A stretch of 13,965 bases of DNA from an uncultured Syntrophobacteraceae bacterium (GTDB lineage Bacteria > Desulfobacterota > Syntrophobacteria > Syntrophobacterales > Syntrophobacteraceae), in assembly GCA_937889795.1 (NCBI GenBank), contig CALBZH010000358.1:1-13965 (forward strand), given 5' to 3'. A model generated the notes under the pieces. It was not told the origin of the DNA, did no database searches, and saw only the letters and a list, made by a program, of their open reading frames with translations. Positions 1-7,200 of the stretch are shown in pieces (positions within the stretch are counted from its first letter, which is position 1; every line of letters starts with the position of its first letter). Made by a program: the position numbers and the translations under genes.

Positions 1-807
1 TGGCTATTTGATAGCCCTGCATGGAGAATGGTTTTTGATCGGCGATATCTCTTCCTATCGCGCAAAGTTTGTGAGACTTATGTTGGTTATGCACTGGCTC
101 AATTGAAGCGGATCAAATCCCACCGTTCCTGGCTTCTCAACCCCCCGTCTAAGCAACCTACACGAGGTGAATTCGGTTTACCTGAGCTGTCTATTCTAAA
201 AGCTGACGATCGTAATCGCATTGAGGAGGCCATTTCAGACAAACTCCGACGTTGGGCCTTAGAAGACCTGGAAATGCCTCCGGCCACGAGAATCGCCATT
301 AGGAAGCGGCTGGAGGAATTCTGGATGGATATCCTCAGCATAGAAGAAAGCGGTGAGCAGGTTGATCTGGAAATGAGACAAAAGGCGGCATTGTCACTCG
401 GTCTGTCGCGAGAAGTCATAGAAGTTCTGGAACGTGAGCGGCGTTTTCGTTCTGCTCAGAAGCACTGGCAATCCTATCAGAAATGGAAAGCAGAGCGAAA
501 TCCGATGAGAGCCAATTTGGAATCCAGGTATGGATATGACACCAAACATGCCATGCATCTGATCCGTTTGATGCGCACTGGCCTCGAGCTCGTCCGGACC
601 GGCGATCTCAGGGTGAGGCGCTACGACGCGGACGAGCTTCTTGCCATACGCGACGGCAAAATGACTTATGAGCAGGTGGTGGAAGAAGCCCAACATCTGG
701 AGCATTTGATGCGCGAAGGCTTGGATTCCTCACCTCTTCCGACGCAGATTGATGAAGATTCAATCGATGAATTGGTGGTCGGCACCATCCAACAATTCTC
801 AAAATAG
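1..807 (+). CDS. RlaP-like predicted nucleotidyltransferase (COG3541 family), 5'-truncated by window edge
   Basis: The frame is open from base 1, and residues before the first ATG (base 28) already read as protein (WLFDSPAWR), so the true start lies outside and 268 C-terminal residues remain. The remnant resembles the C-terminal part of the COG3541 predicted nucleotidyltransferase / DNA polymerase beta-like family, some members of which are named RlaP (RNA ligase-associated). The resemblance rests on the LFLSRKV-x-ETYVGYALAQLKR segment near its start and on YGYDTKHAMHLIRLMRTG, followed by a charged helix (LLAIRDGKMTYEQVVEEA). The GS-x-D catalytic motif expected in the N-terminal part is off the window, so activity cannot be judged. 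Related proteins are predicted to add nucleotides to RNA or another acceptor; the substrate is unknown. No RNA ligase gene is visible. The gene converges on the macro-domain gene across a 289-bp spacer. The family call rests on remembered motif patterns. Confidence 0.8.
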   Translation, partial: WLFDSPAWRMVFDRRYLFLSRKVCETYVGYALAQLKRIKSHRSWLLNPPSKQPTRGEFGLPELSILKADDRNRIEEAISDKLRRWALEDLEMPPATRIAIRKRLEEFWMDILSIEESGEQVDLEMRQKAALSLGLSREVIEVLERERRFRSAQKHWQSYQKWKAERNPMRANLESRYGYDTKHAMHLIRLMRTGLELVRTGDLRVRRYDADELLAIRDGKMTYEQVVEEAQHLEHLMREGLDSSPLPTQIDEDSIDELVVGTIQQFSK

Positions 808-1096
808 AGTGCTTCAAATCGCCAGATGTAAGGTCGTCTGCATGGGGAAGACAGCGGCATAAAGTTGTGAGTAACTTTGTGAAGAGTAGCACTGTCCAAG
901 ACAGAATAACAACAGCTCTCTCGTTGTTGACATCGTAGCTCTTTGCCTCCGTGGCAGGTATTCATCTCGTCTATTGGAGTCCGTGAGCAGACTGTTGCTG
1001 GTTGGACAACGGTTTGTCTGTCACCACATTTCGATGCTGCCATTCTAGACTTTTGGAATCCAGCAGTCGTTCCTTTCTTTTGAATATCTTGAGAGT
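808..1096. other. Convergent intergenic spacer with small inverted repeats
   Basis: This 289-bp stretch lies between the stop of the nucleotidyltransferase gene and the stop of the macro-domain gene. I see no convincing gene in it: open frames crossing it are mostly antisense to the upstream gene and lack family character. Two small perfect inverted repeats are visible: AAAGTT (861-866) with AACTTT (873-878), 6-nt loop; and AACAAC (908-913) with GTTGTT (923-928), 9-nt loop. Neither is followed by a T-run on either strand, so neither is a convincing rho-independent terminator, although both transcription units must end here. Confidence 0.5.
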
Positions 1097-1561
1097 CTAT
1101 TTTTTATACTGAACTATCCGGATTTCTCCGTCATAATCAGTCTCTTTCATTGCCTCGCACATGATCTCCAGTACCTGCTTCGGGTGCAATCCTCCGCTAC
1201 CTGCACCAATCAAAGGAAATGCAATGGACCGATATCCATGATTCCTGGCCAGTGCCAGGGCGTTTCGCACCGATTCGGTGATGGACTTCCTGGAGGCTCG
1301 CCACAACATGTTGATTCCGGCGACATGAATGATCGCTTTGAATGGCAATCGGCCTGCACCGGTTTGAACTGCTGAGCCCAGGGGCATCGGGCCGCTTCGA
1401 GCCAACTCACGGAAAGGCGCTGTTCCGCCACGCTTCTTTATGGCCCCGGATACACCTTGAGGAATCAAAAGCCACCATGGGATGATATTGCGGTTCCAGG
1501 CATTGACGATCACGTCAACATCCTGGTCCAGCAGGTCGCCTTCAACAACGTTCAATGTCAT
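1097..1561 (-). CDS. Macro-domain protein, atypical ADP-ribose-binding subfamily
   Basis: This 154-residue protein is essentially a single macro domain, the fold that binds ADP-ribose and often hydrolyses ADP-ribosyl groups or O-acetyl-ADP-ribose. Visible landmarks are GDLL (8-11, with the adenine-contacting Asp9), VNAWN (19-23), PQGVSGAI (34-41), HVAGIN (79-84) and the phosphate-binding loop PLIGAGSGG (116-124). In canonical MacroD-type proteins the second region reads VNAAN followed by a GGGV loop. Here Ala is replaced by Trp, and the loop is longer, hydrophobic and lacks the triple Gly, so substrate or activity may differ. I chose ATG at 1561 because GGAGGG sits at ideal distance upstream; a TTG four codons earlier overlaps that Shine-Dalgarno and is rejected. 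The start overlaps the end of the upstream membrane-protein gene by 20 bp, suggesting translational coupling. The domain call is firm; the biological target is unknown. Confidence 0.93.
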   Translation of the reverse strand: MTLNVVEGDLLDQDVDVIVNAWNRNIIPWWLLIPQGVSGAIKKRGGTAPFRELARSGPMPLGSAVQTGAGRLPFKAIIHVAGINMLWRASRKSITESVRNALALARNHGYRSIAFPLIGAGSGGLHPKQVLEIMCEAMKETDYDGEIRIVQYKK

Positions 1562-2072
1562 GGTTCCCTCCAAGCGGGTGGACCTTATCTTTCCTTCCGA
1601 CCACCATAATAAAGTACATCACCAAAGCTGGGATGAACAACAAAGCGCAGACCATGTATACGGTCCCCATTTCCATTATGCCCACGAAGGGATTCCATCC
1701 GAAAGGATACAGAAGCTTCATTTCGTAGTAGAGCGGCGCGTCGAAAGCAATGTGTAGCCATATGCCCAACATTCCTGAAATGGCCATCTTCCAGCGGGAC
1801 GGCGAGTAAGGCAGACTCTGCACCGCCATCGCTTTTCCGATGAGACCCCGGAAAGGATAGGCGGCAACTCCCCAAGCCAACCCAAGCAGGCCGCCGATCA
1901 AGAAAGTGTGACAGTAGCCGTGCAAAGGGTAATCCAGGTTGAAAGCCATGACCAGCAGTGGCTCGACATCGACGATGATGTTGGCCCCAATCAAGACAGG
2001 AATGTCAATGTACTTTCGCAGTGGAAGTGCCACCGTGGAGTGTGGACCAAAATGGAAGGGCGTAAATGGCAT
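1542..2072 (-). CDS. Integral membrane protein resembling membrane-bound metal-dependent hydrolases (DUF457/YdjM-like)
   Basis: The protein has 176 residues and about four hydrophobic segments (roughly 23-43, 55-72, 96-113 and 133-158), so it should sit in the cytoplasmic membrane. Its pattern resembles the membrane-bound metal-dependent hydrolase group: it opens MPFTPFHFGPH, with His7 and His11; it has acidic residues in a hydrophobic stretch (IIVDVEP, 32-38); an HGYCHTF motif (His51, His55) precedes helix 2; and WLHIAFDAPLYYEM (105-118, His107, Asp111) is followed by a YPF turn. These conserved His/Asp residues could bind a metal; the reaction is not known. ATG at 2072 is preceded by GGGAG about 8 nt upstream. 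An open extension of 30 residues to 2162 lacks the family's characteristic start and is rejected. The 3' end overlaps the macro-domain gene by 20 bp, so the two are probably one operon. Confidence 0.78.
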   Translation of the reverse strand: MPFTPFHFGPHSTVALPLRKYIDIPVLIGANIIVDVEPLLVMAFNLDYPLHGYCHTFLIGGLLGLAWGVAAYPFRGLIGKAMAVQSLPYSPSRWKMAISGMLGIWLHIAFDAPLYYEMKLLYPFGWNPFVGIMEMGTVYMVCALLFIPALVMYFIMVVGRKDKVHPLGGNHDIERC

Positions 2073-2163
2073 CTGCAAATCTCCCTTTATCCTGCTCTGG
2101 CACAGATTGACAAAACCAGGGGCTGAGCGCAAGCGGAATTTGGCGATGAACGAGTGAATCAAG

Positions 2164-2194
2164 TTGACAGTTCAATTCCTGAACTCTATAGAAT
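2164..2194 (+). promoter_or_regulatory. Promoter of the ParB-like gene
   Basis: A perfect TTGACA -35 box (2164-2169) is followed after 17 bp by TATAGA (2187-2192), overlapping TAGAAT (2189-2194), either of which can serve as the -10 box. The expected transcription start near 2200 leaves a leader of about 35 nt containing AGGAGGG just before ATG 2237. No equally good promoter was found for the divergent membrane-protein gene. Confidence 0.65.
2169..2185. promoter_or_regulatory. Palindromic operator candidate in the promoter spacer
   Basis: AGTTCA (2169-2174), ATTCC, TGAACT (2180-2185) forms a perfect inverted repeat with 6-bp arms and a 5-bp centre. It fills the spacer between the -35 and -10 boxes, where a bound dimer would block RNA polymerase. 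It is not the Gram-negative LexA box (CTG-N10-CAG). The binding protein is unknown; the ParB-like HTH protein encoded just downstream is one candidate. Confidence 0.5.
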
Positions 2195-2236
2195 CGTCAA
2201 GCGGCTATACTCAAAACCACGATTCAGGAGGGAACA

Positions 2237-3028
2237 ATGGCACCACAATCCGGCGAGGAAAGGTTCTTCAAGGGTAAACTCTACAATCTCGACATCAACA
2301 GGCTGGAACCCGATCCCGAGCAGCCCCGCAAGCATTTCGATGAAGTTGCGCTCACAGAGCTCACCGAGTCAATCAAACAACATGGCGTGTTGCAGCCTGT
2401 GTTGTTCAGGAAAGATGAATCCGGTAAGCTTTACATCGTGGCAGGTGAGCGAAGGTTCAGAGCTGCGAAGGAAGCCGGCCTCAACGAAATACCAGCCATA
2501 TTCACAAAGGGCATGACTGCTGAAATCTCTCTCATCGAAAACCTTCTTCGCGAGAACCTAACGGCAGTAGAAGAGGCCGAAGCACTGCAGGCCATCATCG
2601 AAAAGCACGGCTACAAGCAAGATGACCTGGCCAAGACTCTCGGGAAGGCGCCTTCGACCGTCTCAGAGATTCTGTCTTTGAACAAACTGCCCCAAGAGAT
2701 CCGTGACGAGTGCAGACAAGATCCCAAATGCCCAAGGAGAGTGCTCCTTGAGATCGTGAGAAAGAAGAAGTATGCGAAGGGAATGATCACACTTTTTGAA
2801 AAGTACAAGGAAAAAGGGTTAACGAGTGATGAACTCCGGAAGAGGACGCGTTCCAAAGCTCAGGGGCAGACTTCCAAAGAAGTGATGGCTTCAGTCAATG
2901 GAACGATGAAGAAGCTTTCTGGGGTCAACTGGGCAGAATGGGATGAATCAGACCGAAACCAACTGAGCGAAAAACTCGGCGAATTGAAGAGACTCATCGA
3001 CGAAAAGTTATCTACTGCAAGCACTTAA
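2237..3028 (+). CDS. Orphan ParB/RepB/Spo0J-like DNA-binding protein
   Basis: This 263-residue protein has the ParB layout. The N-terminal ParB/Srx domain (about 15-105) carries DPEQPRKHFD (26-35), the nucleotide-binding GERRFRAA box (70-77) and ENLLRENL (101-108). A central helix-turn-helix follows (about 124-148: KQDDLAKTLGKAPSTVSEIL), then a linker rich in Lys and Arg (about 172-215) and a final helical segment (about 225-258) that may dimerise. ParB proteins bind parS palindromes and, in studied members, use CTP to slide as clamps. No ParA ATPase gene is in the window, so a role in gene regulation or in an accessory element is as likely as chromosome segregation. AGGAGGG lies 5 nt before ATG, and a strong promoter with a palindromic operator precedes the gene. 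It is slightly shorter than many chromosomal ParB proteins. The family call is firm; function in partitioning is not shown. Confidence 0.93.
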   Translation: MAPQSGEERFFKGKLYNLDINRLEPDPEQPRKHFDEVALTELTESIKQHGVLQPVLFRKDESGKLYIVAGERRFRAAKEAGLNEIPAIFTKGMTAEISLIENLLRENLTAVEEAEALQAIIEKHGYKQDDLAKTLGKAPSTVSEILSLNKLPQEIRDECRQDPKCPRRVLLEIVRKKKYAKGMITLFEKYKEKGLTSDELRKRTRSKAQGQTSKEVMASVNGTMKKLSGVNWAEWDESDRNQLSEKLGELKRLIDEKLSTAST

Positions 3029-3031
3029 GTT

Positions 3032-3049
3032 ACTTCGGTGCGCCGAAGT
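3032..3049 (+). other. Stable palindromic hairpin after the ParB-like gene
   Basis: ACTTCGG (3032-3038), TGCG, CCGAAGT (3043-3049) is a perfect 7-bp stem starting four bases after the ParB-like stop codon. As RNA the loop UGCG is of the UNCG tetraloop type, known for high stability. No U-run follows, so it is not a textbook intrinsic terminator. It could stabilise a 3' end, attenuate read-through, or, as an 18-bp near-palindrome in DNA, be a protein-binding site. A second small hairpin, ATCCC-GTG-GGGAT (3067-3079), follows. Confidence 0.55.
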
Positions 3050-3117
3050 TACGGCATTCTTGATCCATCCCGTGGGGATAGGAAAATACCGTAGCGACAT
3101 GTGAGAGAGGCAGGCTA

Positions 3118-3363
3118 ATGAAGCTCTTCATCTGGCACCACAGCAAGAGATTTTCCAGCTGGTCCATGTTTGATGAACCGCATATCTACCGGGACAACTA
3201 TATGCAGGCAGAAGTCATTGTGTTGGCAAGTTCCAAAGAGGAAGCACTGGAATTACTCGGGCAAGAAGGTGCGTGGAATATCGAGGAACTTAAACGGATT
3301 GAGCCGAGAGTAGTGTCCTTGGATAAACCTGCGGTAGTCAACACATGGATCGATTTCGGATGA
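3118..3363 (+). CDS. Small conserved-looking hypothetical protein
   Basis: This 81-residue acidic soluble protein is of unrecognised family. It opens MKLFIWHHSKRFSSWSMFDE and is rich in aromatic residues (four Trp), then has an Ala/Glu-rich helix (ASSKEEALELLGQEG, about 38-52) and ends VVNTWIDFG. The alternation of a beta-rich start, one helix and further strands suggests a small alpha/beta domain, with no signal peptide or membrane segment. A purine-rich GAGAGAGG lies about 7-10 nt before ATG, supporting translation. It lies 89 bp after the ParB-like gene on the same strand, probably in the same transcript if the intervening hairpins do not stop transcription. It shares a reading frame with the next gene, separated by the TGA at 3361-3363 and 63 stop-free bases. 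No function is proposed. Confidence 0.7.
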   Translation: MKLFIWHHSKRFSSWSMFDEPHIYRDNYMQAEVIVLASSKEEALELLGQEGAWNIEELKRIEPRVVSLDKPAVVNTWIDFG

Positions 3364-3426
3364 GTCTTTCCCATCATTTCCTTTGTCGCTTCTGATACCC
3401 ATACACTACAAAGGGAGGCAACATAC

Positions 3427-4233
3427 TTGAAAAAGGGTGAACCCGTCAGAGGAAAGGCGATTGAACGACGCCTTGGAGCATGGGTGGAAAAGCACTCAAG
3501 TGATGAATTGGTCGCCCAGGCGGAAGCATTGGCCTTGCGTAGAGATATGGTAACGTTGCTGACATTTGTGCGCGACGATAACATCGTTGGTACCCAGGCT
3601 ACTGGAAATATGCCGCTGAAGGCGCTACGTGAAGTGGTCTCACGCTTCGTTGTACCTCCGAAGCTCGAAAGTACTATCGGGGAACAGACATACCAGGTTC
3701 GCAGTGAAACCGATGTGTGGCCGTTGTACTACCTTCACATCTTGGCGCAGGTTGGCAAGCTGTTAAAGACTGGTCCTGCTCGGCGATGGGAATTGACCAC
3801 CAGAGGTAAAGAATTTCTTGAGCACGACCCTCTGTTTCAGGCAGCGTTTTTGTTGGTGACTTGGTGGCACCAGGTCAACTGGCTCGTAGCTTATCCCTAT
3901 GAAGGCATAGGAGAATCACTGCCTCCTTTCTTTACGCTGACCACACTCGTTGTTTTGAGGCTATTCCCTGTCGGAGCACAGATTCCTTTTGAGAAATTCG
4001 CGGACACATTGATAGAAAAGACTGGGCTGACATGGAAAGCGCCGAAGAGCGAAATGGCTCCCATGCTCCTGCGCAGTTCAATTGCACGGATGGTCATTTA
4101 CATTTTGGAAGACTTTGGAGCCTTGAAACCAGAACACCAAGAGGAGCCCTTGGGAAAAGGCACAACCTCAAGGCTCGTTGGCTTTGAGATCGCTCCATTC
4201 GGAAAAGCTCTGCTAGACATCGCTGCACTGTAA
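3427..4233 (+). CDS. Hypothetical protein with winged-helix-like segments, TTG start
   Basis: This 268-residue protein starts at TTG; AGGGAGG lies 8-9 nt upstream and no ATG occurs before residue 41, so TTG is the likely start. It appears soluble. The GTQATGNMPLKALREVVSRF segment (about 55-75) and the LLKTGPARRWELTTRGKEFL segment (about 116-136) look like winged-helix elements, the second with a typical wing (R-x-W-x-LTxxG-x-x-FL). A Trp-rich stretch, LVTWWHQVNWLVAYPY, follows. From memory this resembles the C-terminal half of large hypothetical proteins that carry a plasmid pRiA4b ORF-3-like domain; that domain is not present here, so this may be a stand-alone version. A DNA-binding or structural role is possible, but I do not recognise a named function. 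Its stop lies 41 bp from the convergent hsdR stop. Confidence 0.75.
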   Translation: MKKGEPVRGKAIERRLGAWVEKHSSDELVAQAEALALRRDMVTLLTFVRDDNIVGTQATGNMPLKALREVVSRFVVPPKLESTIGEQTYQVRSETDVWPLYYLHILAQVGKLLKTGPARRWELTTRGKEFLEHDPLFQAAFLLVTWWHQVNWLVAYPYEGIGESLPPFFTLTTLVVLRLFPVGAQIPFEKFADTLIEKTGLTWKAPKSEMAPMLLRSSIARMVIYILEDFGALKPEHQEEPLGKGTTSRLVGFEIAPFGKALLDIAAL

Positions 4234-4274
4234 ATTTGCAGATTTCAAAAGTCCATTGAGCAGGTTTCCGTTCA
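4234..4274. other. Short convergent junction at the left edge of the restriction operon
   Basis: Only 41 bp separate the stops of the plus-strand 268-residue gene and the minus-strand hsdR gene. No GC-rich stem followed by a T-run is visible on either strand, so transcription termination here is unexplained by an intrinsic terminator. This point marks the boundary between the left accessory genes and the defence operon. Confidence 0.5.
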
Positions 4275-7200
4275 TCAACTCGTCGTCTCCGCCCGCTCCC
4301 TCAGTGCCTCATAGAGCTGGGCCGGTCCAAGCAAAATTCCCCGCAAGCCGATACGAACCTGCTCCGAGTCCAGTGCCTGAGTGCTCATGGTCGTGTGTGC
4401 TGCCAGTGCGTCCATTATGGCGTTCATAAGCTCGGTAGAAAGATCAGGCGAGTTGGCAAACTGCTCCTTGGTGTTGTTTGCTGCCTGCTGCACCAGAATT
4501 TCGGATTCCAGAAGCTTGCCCTTGAGTACATTGTTCACATACACCAAACGATCATTATCGGTAAGATCCCCCTCGAAGAGCTCGTTCATTTTGGCTATGA
4601 TTTCAACCAGGAATGCTTTCCCCTTCTCTTGAACACTGCCGCCCCCGGATTCTGTAAGCGGCTTGAGCTTTGGGTTATCACCCTCGTCGAGTGGCAAATC
4701 ACGTTTGCCCTTGTTCTTCAAGTTGTGATGGGTGAGGATCACTTTTGAAAGATCGATACCCTCCCGTTCACGCCCGAATTCAAGGAGAGGAAGCAGTCGC
4801 CTGTAAAAGATGAATCGCTTCTCGATAGCGGTATTGCCATAGTCGAAGATCTGGGAAAGGAAAGCATACATTCTCTGAAAAGCTCCCATGTCTCGTTTAA
4901 AGAGAATAAGCGCATTCAATTCGTTCTGAGCCTCGTTGGCACCAAATTCATCTTTCTTGGCTTTGGCGACCTTGAACCGTTCCTGAGCAGCCTTGTAGTG
5001 TTTCAAGAGACGAGAGACTACGGGTTCAATCGCGCTGGTGAGGTCGCTCTGTTTGGACTTTGGATTCAACTCGACAGTCACCACTCGCTCTATCTCAAAC
5101 TCATCATAATGGCCCGCTGCATCGAGCTTGGTTCGCAAGTTGAAAACCAAGTTGGGATCTGTCACATTTTCCAGCTCAGCCGTTGCATAGTAGGCTTTGA
5201 AGGCCGTCAAGACTTCATCGGGGTCGTTGACGAAGTCCAGCACATACGTGGTATCTTTCCCTGGATGCGCTCTATTGAGACGAGAGAGGGTCTGAACTGC
5301 TTGAATTCCCGCCAGACGCTTGTCTACATACATGCCGCATAGCAAAGGTTGATCGAATCCTGTCTGAAATTTGTTCGCCACCAGCAGTATATGGTATTCG
5401 TCGGTAGCAAAGGCTTTGCGGATATCCCGACCTCGCAGATTCGGGTTTAAGATCTTGCTGGTTTCCGTGAAAGGATCAGGGCCGGATTCCTTGTCGTTGA
5501 CCTCTCCGGAAAACGCCACCAATGTACCGATCTTGTAGCCTTGGGCCTTGATGTACTTATCAATGGCCAACTGCCAACGCACCGCCTCGACTCGGCTTGC
5601 CACCACAACCATGGCTTTGGCTTGTCCATTGAGAAGCGGGGCGACATTCGTTCGAAAGTGCTCCACCACAACCTGCACCTTCTGAGAAATGTTGTAAGGG
5701 TGCAGTCTCACCCAGCGCATGATGTTTTTTACAGCTTCGCTACGCTCTACCGTCTTCTCATCGAGTTCCTTGCCTTCGTGGGCGAGCTTGAATGCCAGAC
5801 TGTAAGGGGTGTAGTTTCGGAGAACGTCGAGAATGAAGCCTTCCTCAATGGCTTGACGCATGGAATAGACGTGGAATGGCTGAGGAAAGTTCTCCGGGCT
5901 GGCAGGCTGTTTGGGGTCAGGACGGCGACCAAACAGCTCCAACGTCTTCGCCTTGGGGGTAGCGGTAAAAGCCACATAAGTAATGCCTGCATCGTTTGCG
6001 CGTGCAGCCATTTGCGCCGCCAGCAGATCCTCTGTGCTGACTTCGCCACCATCGGCCAACTCTTTCAGTTCTTCCGCCGAGAGCACCGCTTTGAGCTTGG
6101 CAGCCGCTTCGCCGGTTTGAGATGAGTGTGCTTCATCAGCAATCACAGCAAAGCGTTTGCCTTTGGTCGCCGCAAGCTCCTGCACGGCTTTCAAAGCAAA
6201 AGGGAAGGTCTGGATGGTGCAAACAACGATCTTCTTGCCCCCTGAGAGCGCCTTGGCCAGTTCACCGCTCTTGCTGGCACTCTCTCCGGTGATGGTGGCA
6301 ACCACTCCGGTTGTGCGCTCGAAATCGAAAATAGCTTCCTGCAACTGGGTATCGAGAACCGTGCGGTCGGAGACCACGAGCACCGTATCGAAAAGCTTTT
6401 CATGGCTCTCGTTGTGCAGATCGGCCAAAAAATGGGCAGACCATGCTATGGAATTAGTCTTGCCAGATCCCGCCGAATGCTGAATCAAGTACTTGCTTCC
6501 CGGACCATCCACCAAGACTTTGGCCAGGAGTTTACGAGTAGCGTCGAGCTGATGAAACCGGGGGAAAATGATCTTCTCAATGTGTTTCTTACTGTCCTTT
6601 TGTGTCACCATGTACCGGCCGAGGATCTCGAGCCAGCTTTCCCGCTTCCAGACCTCTTCCCAGAGATATGCCGTTCGGTGGCCACCATTTTCATTGACGG
6701 GGTTACCCGCCGCGCCATCATCGCCTTTGTTGAAAGGCAGGAAGGTCGTAGTCGGGCCGACGAGCTTGGTAGTCATATGCACTTCCATATTGCTCACGGC
6801 AAAGTGCACGAGCGCCCCACCAGGAAAGGTAAGCAATGGTTCAGCGGCGGATTGTCCTTTGGGCTTTGGATCTCGGTCGAATCGATACTGGTCCACCGCG
6901 TCTTCAACCGACTGGGTGAAATCGGTTTTGAGCTCCGCGGTAGCGACCGGCAAACCATTGACGAATAGCATCAGGTCGATCGAGTTCTCATTATGCAGGG
7001 AGTAATGTACTTGACGGGCGACACGCAATCGGTTGGCGGCATACCTGCTCAATGTCTTCGGGTTCATGGCCAAGGCTGGTTTGAACTGGGCCAGGGAGAG
7101 CGGCTGTCGCAGGCCGATCATCTCTATGCCATGACGCAGCACATCCAGAGTACCTCGCTGGTTGAGCGAATCCCGCAGACGGTTGAGCAGGACTTCGCTT

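Noticed and set aside
861..878. Rho-independent terminator in the convergent spacer
   Set aside because: The AAAGTT/AACTTT stem is AT-rich and short, and no T-run follows on either strand.
666..1043. 125-codon minus-strand open frame reaching into the 808-1096 spacer
   Set aside because: It starts in the spacer but overlaps the nucleotidyltransferase 3' end, is Cys/Ser-rich without domain pattern and has no convincing ribosome site.
2073..2120. Promoter-like TTGTCA-N16-GATAAA for the divergent membrane-protein gene
   Set aside because: The -10-like box would lie only about 13 bases before the ATG and overlap the ribosome site, so a transcript starting there could not carry it.
2154..2516. 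120-codon plus-strand frame starting ahead of the ParB-like gene
   Set aside because: It is out of frame with the ParB-like gene and covered by it for most of its length. It lacks a ribosome site and would start upstream of the predicted transcription start.
5541..6125. 194-codon plus-strand open frame
   Set aside because: It is antisense to hsdR within the helicase region, with no recognisable domain.
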